The notes under the pieces: generated by a model
Told to the model about the DNA's origin: nothing
What the model saw: the letters and a program-made list of their open reading frames with translations, nothing else
Database searches by the model: none
Translations under genes and position numbers: made by a program
NCBI RefSeq assembly: GCF_907177275.1
Contig: NZ_CAJSLV010000092.1
Location: forward strand, 1-64,000
Direction: 5' to 3'
Length of the DNA stretch: 64,000 bases
Source: Actinacidiphila cocklensis
GTDB lineage: Bacteria > Actinomycetota > Actinomycetes > Streptomycetales > Streptomycetaceae
Part shown: in pieces, positions 41,728 to 49,581 of the stretch
Layout of the letters: each line of letters begins with the position of its first letter
Numbering within the stretch: the first letter of the stretch is position 1

Positions 41728-42513
41728 ATGGATGACATGCTCGAACGGGAGACCGGCCTGGTCGCGGAGCGGATCGCCGGGCTGGTGCGCGCGGGTGCGG
41801 ACATGGGGGTCCGGATACCCGGGGCCGAGTGGACGGTCGGTGAGGCCGCCGCCCACCTCGTGCTGGCCAACCAGCTGATGGCCGACCTCGCCAAGGGGCA
41901 GGCGCGGACCTACGGCGACGGCACCCCCGGGAGCCTGGCGGCGGCCAACGCCGCGGGCCTGGCCGGCTTCACCGAGCGCGGCGCCGCCGCCCTGGCGGAC
42001 GGCATCGTGGAGCACGCCACGGCCTTCACCGCGGCGGCCGCGTCCCGCCCGGACGGCGAACCGGTCGTCACCCCCATGGGGCCGATGGACCTCGGCACGC
42101 TGGGCGCGTACCTGCTCACGCACATGCTCGGGCACGGCTACGACATCGCCGTGGCCCTGCGCCGCCCCCACATGCTGAGCGCGGCGAACGTGGCCCTGAC
42201 CCTGCCGTTCGTGAAGCTGGCGATGCCCCGGGTGGTCGACGCGACGTCCGCCGCCGGGCACACCGCCTGCTACGACCTGCGGCTGCGCGGCGGCGGCGGC
42301 TTCACCGTGACGTTCACCGGCGGCACCGCCGTGGTCGAGGAAGGGCGGCCGCGGCGGGCGGACTGCACGATCGTCGCGGAGCCGGTCACCTTCCTGCTGA
42401 TCGCGCTGGGCCGGCGCGGCCCGGTCTCCGCGCTGTCCCGCGGCAAGATCCTCACCTGGGGCCGCAAGCCGTGGCTCGCCCCCGGCTTCCCCGGCCTCTT
42501 CCGGGCGCCGTAG
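41728..42513 (+). CDS. Maleylpyruvate isomerase/DinB-like protein with C-terminal SCP2-like domain
   Basis: This 261-residue protein starts at ATG 41728. The N-terminal half is a DinB/MDMPI four-helix bundle (ERETGLVAERIAGLVRAG, EWTVGEAAAHLVLANQ, LLTHMLGHGYDIAVAL) with the His residues expected to bind a metal. The C-terminal about 100 residues (TACYDLRLRGGGGFTVTF, ADCTIVAEPVTFLLIALG) resemble an SCP2-type lipid-binding domain. Mycothiol-dependent isomerases of this architecture handle electrophiles or maleylpyruvate; the actual reaction here is unknown. It is convergent, with a 4-bp gap, to the transmembrane regulator gene. Confidence 0.8.
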   Translation: MDDMLERETGLVAERIAGLVRAGADMGVRIPGAEWTVGEAAAHLVLANQLMADLAKGQARTYGDGTPGSLAAANAAGLAGFTERGAAALADGIVEHATAFTAAAASRPDGEPVVTPMGPMDLGTLGAYLLTHMLGHGYDIAVALRRPHMLSAANVALTLPFVKLAMPRVVDATSAAGHTACYDLRLRGGGGFTVTFTGGTAVVEEGRPRRADCTIVAEPVTFLLIALGRRGPVSALSRGKILTWGRKPWLAPGFPGLFRAP

Positions 42514-42517
42514 CTCG

Positions 42518-43639
42518 CTAGGGGACGTCCGTCGGCTCCCACGCCCGGCCGTTGTAGAAGTAGCCGGGGTCGCCCTTGAGCCCGACCGTGCGGAACGGCC
42601 GGCCGTGGTCGTCGACGCGCAGGGTGCCGTGGCGGTCGCCGCAGCTCCAGAGGATCTCCAGGTACCAGCTGACGTCCCGGTCCACGGTGTGCCCTGCCAC
42701 GTCGAGCACCTGCGACTCGGAGCCGGAGACCTGGAAGGGGAAGTCGGCGACGACGGGCGGCTGGTCGTTCCCCGCGAAGCCGTCCACGGAGGTCGCGCGC
42801 GGCGCGGCGGCGTCGAGGTCGACGTCGAAGTACGCGGGCGTGAGCACACCCCCGCAGCCGGAACCGGTCGTGTAGCCGATGCCGGCGGGCGCCGGGCGGC
42901 TGCTCAGCTCCTTGACGTACAGCCCGTGCAGCACCACAGGGCGGCCCGGCGATCCCTGCGCGGTCACCTCAAGGCGCAGGTTCCCCGCGGGTGTGCCCCC
43001 GAGCGCGGCGGCCCAGCCGTTCGTCTCCTCCAACGACGGTGGCGGCGGCACCTTTCCGGGTTGCTGTGCCAGCAGGAACCACTGGTCGCACTGCGTGTCC
43101 CAGTTGTCCGACAGCACGGAGACGCTGACGGGCGCCGGAGCCTGGGGCGCGGCAGCGGCCTTCGCCGTGGGTGTCGGCGTCGGATGCGGGAGGGTGGCGG
43201 CGGGCGCGTCGGCGGCGAGGCGGGAGTGCAGCGCCGGCGCGGCGACGACGGCGAGCGCGGCGGCGGCAGCCGCCACGGCCACGGCCACGGCCCCGCGGCG
43301 CCTGCGCCGTACGCGCGGCGTCGCGGGCACGTCCGGCTCGGCGGCCGGGACCGGTATCGGAGCAGGCGCCACCGGCGCGGGCAGTGACGGGACGCGCTTG
43401 GCGGCGTCGGCCAGCAGCCACCGGCGGTGCAGGGCCACCAGCTCTTCCGCGGTCGCGCCGCACAGCCGCGCGAAGCGCTCGGCGGGGGCGTAGTCGCCGG
43501 GGACGGCGGCGCCGTTGCAGTAGCGGTGCAGCGTGGAGGTGCTGACGTGCAGCCGGGTCGCGAGCATGCCGTAGCTGTGACCCGAGCGCTCCTTCAGCTC
43601 GCGCAACTGCGCTGCGAAGTCCTCGATCCCCGTGGCCAT
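42518..43639 (-). CDS. XRE-family transmembrane regulator
   Basis: This 373-residue protein starts at ATG 43639. It has an XRE/Cro helix-turn-helix (residues about 8-70: LRELKERSGHSYGMLATRLHVSTSTLHRYCNG), a Pro-rich linker and one membrane helix (about 115-137) after a basic run RVRRRRRG. The rest is an extracytoplasmic domain of about 220 residues with Cys residues (NWDTQCDQWFLL, TTGSGCGGVLTP, LWSCGDRHG) that may form disulfides. It couples an outside signal to DNA binding or anti-sigma-like control. Regulators of this build are common in actinomycetes; the target is unknown, though the divergent DUF4232 lipoprotein gene is next to it. Confidence 0.85.
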   Translation of the reverse strand: MATGIEDFAAQLRELKERSGHSYGMLATRLHVSTSTLHRYCNGAAVPGDYAPAERFARLCGATAEELVALHRRWLLADAAKRVPSLPAPVAPAPIPVPAAEPDVPATPRVRRRRRGAVAVAVAAAAAALAVVAAPALHSRLAADAPAATLPHPTPTPTAKAAAAPQAPAPVSVSVLSDNWDTQCDQWFLLAQQPGKVPPPPSLEETNGWAAALGGTPAGNLRLEVTAQGSPGRPVVLHGLYVKELSSRPAPAGIGYTTGSGCGGVLTPAYFDVDLDAAAPRATSVDGFAGNDQPPVVADFPFQVSGSESQVLDVAGHTVDRDVSWYLEILWSCGDRHGTLRVDDHGRPFRTVGLKGDPGYFYNGRAWEPTDVP

Positions 43640-43807
43640 TCCGCTTCCCCCGTCGTCCCGGACCGGCGTTCCAGGTCACCCCATCTTCGCAGGTCAGGGC
43701 GGTGGAATCGTTCCAGCGTCCCCCTTTGTCGCGAGACTGTGGCATTCGGCCCGCCGGGGGCGGACGGTGGCGGCATCAGCACCGACTCCAGCGAAGGCAA
43801 AGCCACC

Positions 43808-44557
43808 GTGTCCGTGAAATCCGCTCTCTCGTCCGCCGCCGTCCTCCTGGTCGGCGCCCTCGCCCTGACCGCGTGCCAGTCGGACTCCGACGGCACGGCA
43901 GCCGGGCCGTCGTCCTCCACCACGTCCTCCCCGTCCTCGGCCCAGGCCGGGTCCCGGACGCCGTCCGCGTCGCCGACCACCCAGCCGGCCTCCGCCGCGA
44001 CCTCCGCCCCCGCGTCGACCCGGCCGCCGCTCACCACGGCACCGACCCGCAAGAGCGCCACCGCTCCCGCGAGCACCGACTCCGACACCTACGCCTTCAA
44101 GCACCCCTGCGCCATCGGCGCCCTCTCGGTCCACGTGACCGTCCGCGCCGGAGCCCCGACGCAGCGGGTGATCGCCGTACGCAACACCGGGGCGCACGCC
44201 TGCGGCCTGAGCTACTACCCGCTGGTCGACCTGGACGGCGCGGCCTCGGGGGACGGCGCGACGGCCGTCAAGCCGCTGGTGCCCGGCGGCCTCGGCGGCG
44301 CGCCCGCCTACGTGGTGCACGCCGGGCAGACCGCGTACGCGGTGGTCGACCTGGACCCGAGCGGCGCGTCGACCGGCACCGCCGCGGGCGTCGACGAGCT
44401 GAACGTCCTCCCCGACGGCGACCACATGCCCACCGCCCAGACGCTGAACTTCCCGCTGGGCAAGGGCGCGCTCGTGCGCGGCCCGAAGCTGGGCCTCTAC
44501 CGCAGCACCGTCTCCGACGCGGTGGCGTCCATGAGGACGGCGGACACGCGGCCGTAG
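43808..44557 (+). CDS. DUF4232 lipoprotein
   Basis: This 249-residue lipoprotein starts at GTG 43808 (GTG 43814 is an alternative). The lipobox is LTAC, followed by a long Ser/Thr/Pro linker (about residues 23-90) and a DUF4232 beta-sandwich with conserved Cys residues (HPCAIGALSVHV, NTGAHACGLSYYPLVDL). DUF4232 proteins are surface lipoproteins of unknown function. It is divergent from the transmembrane XRE regulator, suggesting the regulator may control it. Confidence 0.85.
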   Translation: MSVKSALSSAAVLLVGALALTACQSDSDGTAAGPSSSTTSSPSSAQAGSRTPSASPTTQPASAATSAPASTRPPLTTAPTRKSATAPASTDSDTYAFKHPCAIGALSVHVTVRAGAPTQRVIAVRNTGAHACGLSYYPLVDLDGAASGDGATAVKPLVPGGLGGAPAYVVHAGQTAYAVVDLDPSGASTGTAAGVDELNVLPDGDHMPTAQTLNFPLGKGALVRGPKLGLYRSTVSDAVASMRTADTRP

Positions 44558-44568
44558 GCAGCGCGGGC

Positions 44569-44874
44569 TCAGCCGACCTCGGGCGCGCGGGAGGCGGTGG
44601 GCGTCCGCGCGGGAGTGCCGGCGTGCGTACCCGCGCGGGTGGCCGTCGGCGTACCCGCGGGGGGCGCGGTGCCGGCCGTCGGGGCCTGGCTCGGCGGCAT
44701 GGGCGCGGCGGTGAGCAGGACGTGCCCGTACGCGCCCATCGCCGCGGCCGTCACGACCAGGATCACCAGCCAGCGCAGGTGCATGCGCGCCGGAAGGGCG
44801 AGCGCCCACGGCAGCAGGCCGCCCGAGGGCGGACGGCCGGCCCGGCGGCTGCGGCGTCCTGCGCCTCGGCTCAT
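44569..44874 (-). CDS. Small single-span membrane protein of the reductase operon
   Basis: This 101-residue protein starts at ATG 44874, overlapping the reductase stop (ATGA). It has a basic N-terminus, one membrane helix (WLVILVVTAAAMGAYGHVLL) and a Thr/Pro/Ala-rich tail predicted outside. It is third in the ferric-reductase operon. No family is recognised; a role as assembly or anchoring partner is inferred from position. Confidence 0.7.
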   Translation of the reverse strand: MSRGAGRRSRRAGRPPSGGLLPWALALPARMHLRWLVILVVTAAAMGAYGHVLLTAAPMPPSQAPTAGTAPPAGTPTATRAGTHAGTPARTPTASRAPEVG

Positions 44875-46643
44875 CGTCTCCTCCTCTTGCTTCCCGAACC
44901 GCCCGTGCCGCCCGAACCCGTGCCGCGGGTGCGCGGCCGCGAGCGGCCGATCTGGTCGCGGTAGTCGAGGAGTTCGAGCGGCATGTCGAAGGCGACGGCG
45001 GCCACGATCTGCGGGCCGTAGGGCGTCTGCCGGGAGTAGCGGGCGACGAAGCGCTCGGAGCGCAACGACCCCTCGACGACCTCGACCTCCGTACCCAGCG
45101 CCGGAATCCCGGCCGCCTGGATACGCGTTCCGTGCTGCTCGGACCAGAAGCGCGGCACCGGCGCGAAGCGGGTCGCGCGGGCGGGTCCGCGCAGCAGCGC
45201 GTCGGCCGCGTGCTGGCCCATCTCCACCGCGTGGATGAGGTGTTCGACCCGGCGCGGCTGCGCGTCGAAACGCGGGTTGGGCCAGCGCGCCACGTCGCCC
45301 GCGGCCACGATGTGCGGCACCGTGCGGCCCCACTCGTCGACCGCGTGGCAGGTCGGCGCGCACAGCACCCCGTCGGAGACGTCGAGCCCGCTGCCGCGCA
45401 GCCACTCGGTGCGCGGTTCGCTGCCCAGCCCCAGGACGACGAAGTCGCAGTCCAGCAGCGTGCCGTCGGCCAGCCGGAGCCGCAGCAGGTCGCCGTGGTC
45501 CTGCCAGTCGCTGATCTGCGTGCCGAGCCGGACGTCGACGCCGGCCCTGCGCTGGATGCCGCCGACGACCGAGCCGACCTTCTCGCCCAGTACCCGGCGC
45601 AGCAGCGGCGCGCTGTGCACCACGAGGGTGACGTCCATGCCGTGTTCCCGCGCGGTGCAGGCCAGTTCGCAGCCGATGAAACCGCCGCCGAGTATCACCA
45701 CGTGGTGGGCCTTGGCCGCGTGCATCGCCCGCTGTACTGCGGCCGCGTCCCGCAGGGTGCGTACCGTGCGTATCCGGTCGCTGAACAGCGGTGCCTCGGG
45801 CAGCCGTCTGGCGTCCACGCCGGTCGCCACGACCAGGCCGTCGAAGGGCAGCCGCTCCCCGCCGCGCAGTTCGAGCGAGGAGCCGTGGACGTCGAGCCCG
45901 GTGATACGGGTGTCGAGCAGCCAGTGCGCGTCGAGCGCCTCGTCGGCCCTGAAGGCCAACTGCTCCTCGCCCAGCGCACCCGACAGGTACTGCTTGGACA
46001 ACGGCGGGCGGCTGTAGGGGCGTTGCGGCTCCTCGCCGACCAGCACCAGCTCCCCGTCGAAGCCGCGCTCGCGCAGCCGGGTCGCCGCGCTCAGCCCCGC
46101 AAGTCCCGCGCCCGCCACGACGATCCGCCGCCGCCCGGCCCGGGTCGCGGTCCCGCTGCGCAGCGGCCGCACCGGCTGCCGGTCGCCGGCCCCCGGGGCC
46201 GCGGCACCCGGCGCCCCGCCGCGGATCGTGACGGCCTGCATCGGGCAGCAGCGCACCGCCTGCCGCGCCTTGGCGGCGAACTCGGCGGGCACCGCACGGG
46301 TGTAGTGCAGGGAGCCGCCCTCGGAGATCCGGAAGACCTCGGGCGCCTCCTGCTGGCAGATGCCGTAGATGTGGCAGCGGTTGTTGTCCACGCTGATCCG
46401 TACCGGCTCGTCCTCGGGCACCAGCGCGGGCCGCGGCAGGTCGAAGGAGTCGGCCGGGATCGCCGGTGCGGTGGACTGGAGTTCGACCGTGTGCGGCGGC
46501 TGCGGGTGCGCGTACACCTGCGGTTGGGGGTGGGCGGGTACGTACGGCTGCTGCGGCAGCGGCGGGTACGGCCGCTGCTGCGGGTGGGCGACGGCCTGCT
46601 CCGGGTAGGCGACGGCCGGTACGTTGCCCGGCGGGTACGTCAT
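44871..46643 (-). CDS. Ferredoxin - FAD-dependent NAD(P)H reductase fusion
   Basis: This 590-residue protein has a Pro/His/Gln/Tyr-rich N-terminal segment (about 1-75), then a ferredoxin domain of [3Fe-4S] type (CHIYGICQQEAPEVF and CCPMQAVTI), then a pyridine-nucleotide-disulfide-type FAD reductase. The reductase shows the FAD motif IVVAGAGLAGLSAATRLRE, the NAD motif VVILGGGFIGCELACTA and HIVAAGDVARWPN. It resembles ferredoxin reductases of P450 and dioxygenase systems. Both start and stop overlap neighbouring genes (ATGA), so it is co-expressed with the ferric-reductase-like membrane protein, to which it may pass electrons. The fused ferredoxin makes it a self-contained electron donor. Confidence 0.88.
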   Translation of the reverse strand: MTYPPGNVPAVAYPEQAVAHPQQRPYPPLPQQPYVPAHPQPQVYAHPQPPHTVELQSTAPAIPADSFDLPRPALVPEDEPVRISVDNNRCHIYGICQQEAPEVFRISEGGSLHYTRAVPAEFAAKARQAVRCCPMQAVTIRGGAPGAAAPGAGDRQPVRPLRSGTATRAGRRRIVVAGAGLAGLSAATRLRERGFDGELVLVGEEPQRPYSRPPLSKQYLSGALGEEQLAFRADEALDAHWLLDTRITGLDVHGSSLELRGGERLPFDGLVVATGVDARRLPEAPLFSDRIRTVRTLRDAAAVQRAMHAAKAHHVVILGGGFIGCELACTAREHGMDVTLVVHSAPLLRRVLGEKVGSVVGGIQRRAGVDVRLGTQISDWQDHGDLLRLRLADGTLLDCDFVVLGLGSEPRTEWLRGSGLDVSDGVLCAPTCHAVDEWGRTVPHIVAAGDVARWPNPRFDAQPRRVEHLIHAVEMGQHAADALLRGPARATRFAPVPRFWSEQHGTRIQAAGIPALGTEVEVVEGSLRSERFVARYSRQTPYGPQIVAAVAFDMPLELLDYRDQIGRSRPRTRGTGSGGTGGSGSKRRRR

Positions 46644-47389
46644 TCGACCACTCCCGTGCCGCCGGGGAAGGCCCGTCTTCGCAGCCGGGAGCGCGACGGC
46701 AGAGCGCGGATCAGGAAGGCCAGCAGGATCGTCCCCGCCCCCGCGGCGATGCCCACCGACACCAGGTTGAGGTGCCGCGGTTCGGGGTGGACCAGGAAGA
46801 TGTGCAGCCAGATCAGCCCGAAGGAGACGTACGCCAACTGGTGCACGCGCAGCCAGCGGTGGTAGCCGAGCCGGCGCTGCAGCCAGACCGAGCAGGCCAC
46901 CGCGACGGCCAGTTCGACGCCGAGGATGCCCAGGCCCACCGGAACCCGCTGCACCCCGCCGGTGAACGGCACCGCGAGCCGCGTCCAGCCGATCTGCCAG
47001 ACCGGCTGGTAGACGAAGGTCAGCCCGTGGATGCCGCCGAAGATCATCGCGGACAGCGCCAGCGTCGTGTGGGCGCCGTAGAAGGTCGCCCGGTTGACCG
47101 CCCGCTGCATGAACCGCAGCCGCAGGACCACCCCGAGCACGACGGTGGCGACCATCAGCACGTACGCGATCAGCGCTGCCAGCCGGGCCAGCTTGTGCGC
47201 CCCGACGTCGTAGGGCACCTGCTTGTCGTACGCGTCGAGCGGCGACCCGGGTATCGGCGGCGCGTCCGCGACCGCGTGCGGGGCCAGCAGCAACGAGCAC
47301 AGTGCGGCGGCGAACACGAGCGCGACGACCGTTGCCAGCCCCGGTGCGGCACGCCGCCGGCCGGTCCGCACCACCGCCATGTGTGGCAT
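46640..47389 (-). CDS. Ferric-reductase-like transmembrane protein
   Basis: This 249-residue membrane protein probably starts at ATG 47389 (ATG 47380 is close). Five to six hydrophobic segments carry conserved His residues suited to haem binding (FYGAHTTLALSAMIFGGIHG and YHRWLRVHQLAYVSFGLIWLHIFL), as in the ferric-reductase/cytochrome b superfamily. It begins with a signal-like segment ending HAVADA. It probably moves electrons from the cytoplasmic reductase encoded downstream across the membrane to an external acceptor, perhaps iron or quinone. The stop overlaps the next gene's start. Confidence 0.85.
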   Translation of the reverse strand: MPHMAVVRTGRRRAAPGLATVVALVFAAALCSLLLAPHAVADAPPIPGSPLDAYDKQVPYDVGAHKLARLAALIAYVLMVATVVLGVVLRLRFMQRAVNRATFYGAHTTLALSAMIFGGIHGLTFVYQPVWQIGWTRLAVPFTGGVQRVPVGLGILGVELAVAVACSVWLQRRLGYHRWLRVHQLAYVSFGLIWLHIFLVHPEPRHLNLVSVGIAAGAGTILLAFLIRALPSRSRLRRRAFPGGTGVVE

Positions 47390-47917
47390 CCTGTCCGCTC
47401 CCTGCTGAGACGCGTCCTGGAGGGCGCGGCGGAAAGCCCGAATTCGACCTCGTTCGGCCTCCGCCGGGCCACCTGAATCGCCATTCCCGGGAGAATGGCA
47501 CAAACGCCCCCGACAACGGATTGCCGCACCCGCCGATTCCTCGGGGACGCTCCGTCTGGGGGCAGACGCTACACCACGCTTCCGGCCCTCCGCGGCTTTT
47601 CTCTGGCGCGAGAAGTCCCGGAAATGCCACTACATCACGCTTTTGTAACCCTGTACGCCGAACCTGTGAATTCCCTCTCCCCCTCTTCCCTTTCGACGCC
47701 GATCACCGGCTGCGTGTCAGCCGTCACGAGTCGTGAAGGGAGCCGACCCGACCGAGAATTTTCGCCATTGACCGGCCCCGTGCGGTGGTGTGCCGCTTTC
47801 CCTCGTCCTGACAACGAAATCAGCCGTGCCATTGCCGAACGGATTACTCCGCTTCCGGCCGGGGGTGAAAATGCGGTCGCGCCGCGGTGATCACGGGAAC
47901 GGGGTCAGGCCCGCCGC
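47390..47917. other. 528-bp gene-free region with palindrome
   Basis: No reading frame here looks like a gene, and GC is lower than average between about 47600 and 47870. The palindrome GCCATTC-6 bases-GAATGGC (47480-47499) lies 91 bp upstream of the reductase operon start and may be its operator. A hairpin GCCCGC/GCGGGC (47909-47926) overlaps the stop of the oxidase gene. The rest shows nothing I can name. Confidence 0.5.
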
Positions 47918-49309
47918 TCAGCGGGCGGCGGGTGCGGACGGTGCGATGTTCTGGTTCGCGTGGAAGAAGTTGTCCGGGTCGTAGGTCCGCTTGATGTCCG
48001 CGAGGCGGTCGTAGTGGTCGCGGTAGGTGGCGCGGACGCGGCCCTGGCTCTCGCCGCTGCCCATGAAGTTGACGTACCCGCCGCCCATCGAGTGCGGGTG
48101 CAGCGCCTCCCAGTAGTCCACGCACCACTGCCTGATCGCGTCGGCGTTGGCCGGGTCGGGGTCGATGCCGGCGATGATGCCGGACCACAGGGCGTCCCGG
48201 TAGGCCCACGCGGTGTCGTCAGGGGCGACGTCGTGCACGGCGCCGTCGATCGGGTACATGTGCATGGTCGACAGGCCGGTCGGGAGCCGCTCCGCGTACG
48301 TCGCGTGCACCTCGACGGCGTCGTCGGGGATGCCGTCGAAGAAGTCGCCCCGCCAGTACCACTGCAGCCCCGAGGGCAGCAGGCCGTCGAACATCGACTG
48401 CACCACCGGGTACGGCATCGGAGACGTGAAGTGGAAGTCCGGCGGCGCGGCCTCGTCGACGACCGCGAGCGCCTTCTCGCCGTCGTCCGGCTCGCCCGTC
48501 CAGCACCACACGACGCCGCACATCTTCCGGCCGTGGATCTCCTCGGGGAAGGGCGGGGCCGGCGGCACGGTCAGCTCCAGGAAGAAGCCGTTCAGGTCGG
48601 TCGGCGCCTGCGGCAGGAACTCGCGGTACCAGCGCAGCACGTCGCGGATGCGGTCCAGGGACCACAGGGTGATGCCGAGCAGGACGGTGCCCACGGGGTG
48701 CAGGTCGAAGGTGAACGAGGTGACGACGCCGAAGTTGCCGCCGCCGCCGCGCAGCGCCCAGAACAGGTCCGGGTGGTCCCGCTCGCTCGCGGTGACGAAC
48801 TCCCCGTCGGCGAGCACGACGTCCGCGGACGTCAGGCTGTCCACGGTCAGGCCGTACTTGCGGGTGAGGTGGCCGTGCCCGCCGCCCAGCGTCAGCCCTG
48901 ACACGCCGGTCGTCGACACGATCCCGGCCGGTACGCCCAGGCCGAAGGCGTCCGCGGCGTGGTCGAGGTCGCCCAGCAGGCTGCCCGCGGCGACCTGGGC
49001 GGTCCGCGCCACCGGGTCGACGCGCACGCCGCTCATCGGTGACAGGTCGACGGTGACGGCGCCGTCCACCAGGCACAGCCCGGGGCCGCTGTGCGCGCCG
49101 CCGCGGACCGCGATCTCCAGGCCCTGGTCGCGGACCGCGGTGACCGCCTCGCGGACGTCACCGGCGTCCTTGCAGCGGACGACGGCCGCCGGCCGCCGGT
49201 CGATCATCGCGTTGTAGGCCTTGCGGGCCTCGTCGTACCCCGGGTCCTCGGCGGTGATCACCGGACCCCGTAGCGCGGTCCGTATCCCCTGCAGCGTCGT
49301 TGCGTCCAT
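47918..49309 (-). CDS. FAD-linked oxidase (berberine-bridge-enzyme-like)
   Basis: This 463-residue flavoenzyme starts at ATG 49309, seven bases after GAGGAG. It has a PCMH FAD-binding domain with the His-linked FAD motif (AVRGGAHSGPG), GVSGLTLGGGHGHLTRKYGLT and FWALRGGGGNFGVVTSF, then the C-terminal BBE motif (YVNFMGSGES, RLADIKRTYDPDNFF). There is no second Cys link. Such enzymes oxidise alcohols, carbohydrates or natural-product intermediates with oxygen. No signal peptide is seen, so it is likely cytoplasmic. The substrate is unknown and no biosynthetic cluster surrounds it. Confidence 0.93.
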   Translation of the reverse strand: MDATTLQGIRTALRGPVITAEDPGYDEARKAYNAMIDRRPAAVVRCKDAGDVREAVTAVRDQGLEIAVRGGAHSGPGLCLVDGAVTVDLSPMSGVRVDPVARTAQVAAGSLLGDLDHAADAFGLGVPAGIVSTTGVSGLTLGGGHGHLTRKYGLTVDSLTSADVVLADGEFVTASERDHPDLFWALRGGGGNFGVVTSFTFDLHPVGTVLLGITLWSLDRIRDVLRWYREFLPQAPTDLNGFFLELTVPPAPPFPEEIHGRKMCGVVWCWTGEPDDGEKALAVVDEAAPPDFHFTSPMPYPVVQSMFDGLLPSGLQWYWRGDFFDGIPDDAVEVHATYAERLPTGLSTMHMYPIDGAVHDVAPDDTAWAYRDALWSGIIAGIDPDPANADAIRQWCVDYWEALHPHSMGGGYVNFMGSGESQGRVRATYRDHYDRLADIKRTYDPDNFFHANQNIAPSAPAAR

Positions 49310-49581
49310 GGCGATCTCCTCGCGGGGGCGCGGCCGTGTGCAGCCCGGCCCCTCCCCCGTGCCCGGGCGGCCGATGCGGCGGTACCCCCTGACGGGCCGC
49401 GCGGCGACCGGAGGCCGCGGGACTGCTCCTTCCAGCCTCTCGCCACCCCAGCGCGCGCGCATCCGCTGCGTGCGCCGGGCCCCGCACATCACCGCAGAGC
49501 CGGGTGAAAGAGGCGCTGGTCAACACCTGTTCACCCGGACGTCCACCCTCGTGGCGTGCGGAAGGCCTAGCGTCGGGCGCC

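Noticed and set aside
47495..47890. 131-codon plus-strand frame in the intergenic gap
   Set aside because: No ribosome-binding site, no family resemblance and no streptomycete third-position GC pattern.
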